Positions 23,299 to 24,762 of a stretch of DNA of 24,762 nt are shown one piece after another; position 1 is the stretch's first letter, and every line of letters starts with the position of its first letter. The notes below the pieces were generated by a model that saw nothing but the letters and a program-made list of their open reading frames with translations, ran no database searches and was not told the DNA's origin. The position numbers and the translations under genes are program-made. Source of the stretch: Saprospiraceae bacterium UBA3362 (GTDB lineage: Bacteria > Bacteroidota > Bacteroidia > Chitinophagales > Saprospiraceae); NCBI GenBank assembly GCA_002360455.1, contig DEQQ01000066.1, positions 1-24,762 of the forward strand, in the 5' to 3' direction.

Positions 23299-24762
23299 AT
23301 GAAACTTTATGGACTTCTTGTCGCCGTCGGATTAAGTCTGTGTTCTTATGCGCAAAAACCAACTCCACCGGATGTGCAATATGGCATTTTATTTACAGAG
23401 GTACAGTTGCAAAAAGTGTTTGAGGATAGCAAGATTTTTCCGGACTGTGAGGCAAAACAAAATCCGGTAGATATTGCAAGATCATACTACAAAATTGCAA
23501 AACATCCCGAGCTAAAAATCGACATGAAGCAGATTGTTAAAGACAATTTTGAACTGCCTAAAGAGAATCTGATCAATTATAAAACCGGAGAGAAGGATCT
23601 CAAAATTCATTGTAAAAATTTGTGGCCTTTGCTCAGAAGGGAAGCCGATTTTGATATCAGCAAAACCAAAAATCCTTATTCTTCTAAGTCGAGTATTTTA
23701 CCACTTCCCTATGCACATATCGGATCCGGAGGGCGAACGAGAGAAATTTATTATTGGGACTCTTATTTTGTGATGTTGGGTCTTCGTGCGACCAAACAGC
23801 TGACCGAAATAGAATCTATGGTTGATAATTTTGCTTATTTGATCAACACTTATGGTCATATTCCGGAATCCAATAGAAGCTATACTCTGAGTAGATCTGC
23901 AGCACCTTTTTTTCCTATGATGGTAGAAATGCTTGCAGAACTCAAAGGAAAGGAAGTTTATAAAAAATACTTCTCTGCTATGGAAAAAGAATATCAATAT
24001 TGGATGGAAGATCATGAAGTAATGATCGATGGAGAATTGCTCAAACGGGTCTATAAAACGAAAGAAGGATGGTTGCTAAACCGATTCTGGGATGATCGCT
24101 CCAATCCTAGAGCAGAGTTCTACTATGAAGATGTAGAAATGGCCAAAACGTCCGGTATGCTTGAGCAGGAATGTTATACTAATTATCGAGCGGCATCAAG
24201 CAGTGGATGGAATCTAAGCAGCAGATGGTATGCACCAGACGCACAACCAAACAAAAGTCGTACTGCAGAAATTATACCTGTAGACTTGAACTGTCTGATG
24301 TATAAAATGGAAAGCATTCTGGCTCTTGCTGCATCGCTTCAAGACAATGTACAGGCAAGCAGAGCCTATACTCTCAAAGCTCAAAACCGCGTGAAAGCCA
24401 TAGAAACTTATTTTTGGAATGAGAACGTTCATTTTTTTACTGACTTTGACAGCAAGTCTCTCAAACAAACAGAGCATATCACACTCGCAGGACTGTATCC
24501 TTATTATCTGATCAACATCAATAAGTCTCCTGTGATGAGTTCCAATTCGGCTGCGGTAATTAAAGTCTTGGAGCAACAATTGTTGCAAGAAGGAGGATTG
24601 ATGTGCACAGCAAAAAAAAAAGGTTTAAGCTGGGATGCGCCCTACTCTTATGCTCCACTACAATGGGTTGCAGTGCAAGCTTTAAGTTTTATGAATGAAA
24701 AATCTCTGGCTAAAAAAATTGCCAATTCGTGGCTGGCACTCAACGAAAAAGTTTTTCAGAAA
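23299..24762 (+). CDS. GH37 (trehalase-family) secreted protein with Asn at the catalytic acid position (3'-truncated)
   Basis: 488 residues are visible and the frame runs off the window; trehalases hydrolyse trehalose to two glucoses. A signal peptide (MKLYGLLVAVGLSLCSYA, then Q) predicts export to the periplasm. The family is clear from PPDVQYGILFTEVQ near the start, signature 1 around GGRTREIYYWDSY (144-156), LINTYGHIPESNRSYTLSRS, NRFWDDRSNPRAEFYYEDV and IIPVDLNCLMYK. Odd points: the motif normally reading SGWDFSSRW is SGWNLSSRW here, so Asn305 replaces the Asp known as the catalytic acid (Asp312 of E. coli TreA). The second signature, usually QWDxPxGWAP, is SWDAPYSYAP (444-453). The catalytic base region lies just beyond the window. 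An A10 run (near 24612) does not break the frame. It could be an enzyme with changed activity or a sugar-binding relative. Confidence 0.88.
   Translation, partial: MKLYGLLVAVGLSLCSYAQKPTPPDVQYGILFTEVQLQKVFEDSKIFPDCEAKQNPVDIARSYYKIAKHPELKIDMKQIVKDNFELPKENLINYKTGEKDLKIHCKNLWPLLRREADFDISKTKNPYSSKSSILPLPYAHIGSGGRTREIYYWDSYFVMLGLRATKQLTEIESMVDNFAYLINTYGHIPESNRSYTLSRSAAPFFPMMVEMLAELKGKEVYKKYFSAMEKEYQYWMEDHEVMIDGELLKRVYKTKEGWLLNRFWDDRSNPRAEFYYEDVEMAKTSGMLEQECYTNYRAASSSGWNLSSRWYAPDAQPNKSRTAEIIPVDLNCLMYKMESILALAASLQDNVQASRAYTLKAQNRVKAIETYFWNENVHFFTDFDSKSLKQTEHITLAGLYPYYLININKSPVMSSNSAAVIKVLEQQLLQEGGLMCTAKKKGLSWDAPYSYAPLQWVAVQALSFMNEKSLAKKIANSWLALNEKVFQK

Noticed and set aside
23141..23368. 75-aa minus-strand open frame at the GH37 start
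   Set aside because: It shows no family resemblance and overlaps the start of a well supported secreted protein, including its signal peptide.
24612..24621. A10 run in the GH37 gene as a frameshift site
   Set aside because: Family motifs before and after the run are in the same frame and the frame stays open to the window end.

Overview
This window looks like a chromosomal segment of a Bacteroidota bacterium, possibly from the Saprospiraceae/Chitinophagales side. The reasons are a type IX secretion (type B, CHU_C-like) sorting domain, several promoters with a Bacteroidota-type -7 box (TAnnTTTG), no clear Shine-Dalgarno sequences, AT-rich intergenic DNA, and the minus-strand order rpsU-xer-hpf-tRNAs-tuf-tRNA-Trp-secE-nusG-rplKAJL-rpoBC. 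The family-level placement is inference; the phylum is well supported.

Left part (1-4173). The 3' part of folD is followed by prmA, both on the plus strand. They converge on a minus-strand unit etfB-etfA-bfn (both electron transfer flavoprotein subunits plus a bifunctional-nuclease/UVR protein). A small TPR gene diverges from etfB.

Middle left (4174-7730). A GC-rich repeat lies right after the TPR gene. Next comes one large secreted protein (896 aa) with a signal peptide, three Cys-Asp modules and a type B sorting domain, and then a long non-coding stretch that ends in the rpoC terminator.

Central block (7661-22861). All genes are on the minus strand and all belong to information processing. 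Read in the direction of transcription: rpsU, a Xer-type tyrosine recombinase, hpf, then tRNA-Thr(TGT), tRNA-Tyr(GTA), tRNA-Gly(TCC), tRNA-Thr(GGT), tuf, tRNA-Trp(CCA), secE, nusG, rplK, rplA, rplJ, rplL, rpoB and rpoC, closed by a strong intrinsic terminator. The tRNA-tuf order and anticodons match the E. coli thrU-tyrU-glyT-thrT-tufB operon. Strong hairpins sit at three junctions: tuf/tRNA-Trp, rplL/rpoB and rpsU/xer. A 354-bp spacer with three hairpins separates tRNA-Gly from tRNA-Tyr.

Right end (22834-24762). A second, inverted copy of the GC-rich repeat precedes a plus-strand gene for a secreted GH37 (trehalase-family) protein that runs off the window. At the position of the catalytic acid of trehalases it has Asn instead of Asp, and its second family signature is altered. 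This is the most unusual protein-level observation here. Otherwise the window is mainly conserved housekeeping DNA, and I see no phage, CRISPR, insertion sequence or defence system.
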